A stretch of DNA of 17,500 nucleotides, from NCBI GenBank assembly GCA_002005505.1, contig KV908352.1, positions 125,188 through 142,687 of the forward strand. The letters are read 5' to 3'. Both the position numbers and the translations under genes were made by a program. Positions 1 to 17,500 of this stretch are shown here, piece by piece. Below the pieces are notes generated by a model. The model did not search any database and was not told where the DNA came from. It was given only the letters and a program-made list of their open reading frames with translations. How positions within the stretch are numbered: position 1 is the first letter of the stretch; each line of letters begins with the position of its first letter. The DNA comes from Botryococcus braunii. Taxonomy: Eukaryota > Chlorophyta > Trebouxiophyceae.

Positions 1-135
1 GAGAAGCAGACGCAGAAGCTCCCTCCCACCACCCCACAAGGGACAGACATTGGCTCATTGCCACGACTGCTACAGCTGCAGTGGATACGCAAGTCTGTCT
101 TTCTTGTGTCCGGGTGCGCGCGCGGGCACACACCC

Positions 136-136
<1 letters not shown>

Positions 137-226
<90 letters not shown>
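137..226. repeat. (GT)45 microsatellite, intron 17
   Basis: An uninterrupted GT tract of 90 bases, read as CA in the transcript. A GAGT and G/A-rich shoulder (227-270) follows it. The rest of 1-355 shows no supported exon: two AG sites were tried on the minus strand and both run into stops. Confidence 0.97.
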
Positions 227-229
<3 letters not shown>

Positions 230-355
230 TGAGTGAGAGGGGGAGAAAGGGGGGGAGGGGGAGAGAGAGGAGCGAAACGTTTTGGGCGCGGGAGTTCTCC
301 TCGGTCAGCATTGCTTCTCTAAAAGCTGGAAGGGAGGTGATAACATGGGGCCCAC

Positions 356-17292
<16,937 letters not shown>

Positions 17293-17500
17293 CTTTTAGT
17301 TGCAAGTATTTAGTGCATTTGAATCCTCTCATTGGAACGGTTCCCCCTCAGCTTCCAGTCCACGAGTACTGAGTGGCCCCAACACGCTGAGAGGATCAGA
17401 TTGAAGGAACGTAAAGTCTGATGGGATATGAAGACAAAAAGACTTGAAATGGAAAATGATATCAGATAGGACTTGCTTGGAATTGATCTGTGCAGTTTGA
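17293..17500 (-). other. Sequence upstream of E1, probably intron
   Basis: Mixed, mildly A/T-rich sequence with no propeller-like reading frame. It is most likely the 3' part of the intron before E1. The preceding exons lie outside the window. Confidence 0.45.

Noticed and set aside
50..232. A plus-strand frame ending in a Cys-Val dipeptide run, and many similar frames elsewhere coding Thr-His, Ser-Leu, Arg-Glu or Val-Cys runs
   Set aside because: Dinucleotide tracts are open in several frames on both strands, so they produce long frames automatically. None has a conserved domain outside the tract.
1..355. Searched for the exon after E17, including the SNARE-like end
   Set aside because: AG sites on the minus strand at CTGCAG and GTAG near 70-80 read into stops at once. 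No coiled-coil or R-SNARE pattern is present, so the next exon is probably outside the window.

Overview
This is a window of a eukaryotic nuclear genome, and nearly all of it is the inside of one split gene read on the minus strand. I rebuilt at least 17 exons (labelled E1 to E17 in transcription order, so E1 lies near 17.2 kb and E17 near 0.4 kb). Joined, they give roughly 950-990 residues of a protein that I recognise from memory of the family as tomosyn/Lgl/SRO7-like: a large WD40-type beta-propeller protein that binds syntaxin-type SNAREs and regulates vesicle fusion. The order of short propeller strands along the exons follows the plant tomosyn order. The first propeller blades lie beyond position 17500. 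The C-terminal R-SNARE-like segment, if present, lies before position 1.

The host is probably a photosynthetic eukaryote. The interstitial TTTAGGG-type repeats at 16.86-16.95 kb and the plant-like segment in E16 favour the streptophyte lineage (an alga or an early-diverging land plant). A brown alga or similar organism with GC-rich, long introns cannot be excluded. Nothing bacterial or viral is evident.

Layout, minus strand: E1-E4 (17.29-14.02 kb) encode propeller blades. E5-E8 (13.40-9.27 kb) encode more blades with the clearest WD-like motifs. E9-E12 (8.80-6.04 kb) encode a Ser/Pro-, Asp/Ser-, Ala- and then Lys/Arg-rich linker, placed like the hypervariable linker of tomosyns. E13-E16 (4.36-1.52 kb) return to propeller strands, and E17 (0.48-0.36 kb) is a Gly-rich tail. 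All proposed junctions are GT-AG, and exon phases agree across every junction except the uncertain 5' ends of E1, E2 and E13.

The introns are the remarkable part. Most carry at least one dinucleotide tract of about 40-140 bases, either CA/GT or CT/GA, and together these make up roughly a tenth of the window. Several introns hold complementary tracts on the same strand: CU with AG in intron 5, and UG with CA in introns 3 and 6. They could fold into long stems in the pre-mRNA. Other introns carry minisatellites with units of 23, 25, 41 and about 43 bases. Two repeat arrays have copied the 3' splice site of the next exon, giving decoy acceptors before E15 and E16. Most long reading frames in the window are dipeptide artefacts of the dinucleotide tracts. 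One intronic reading frame, at 9902-10360, is not repetitive and remains unexplained.
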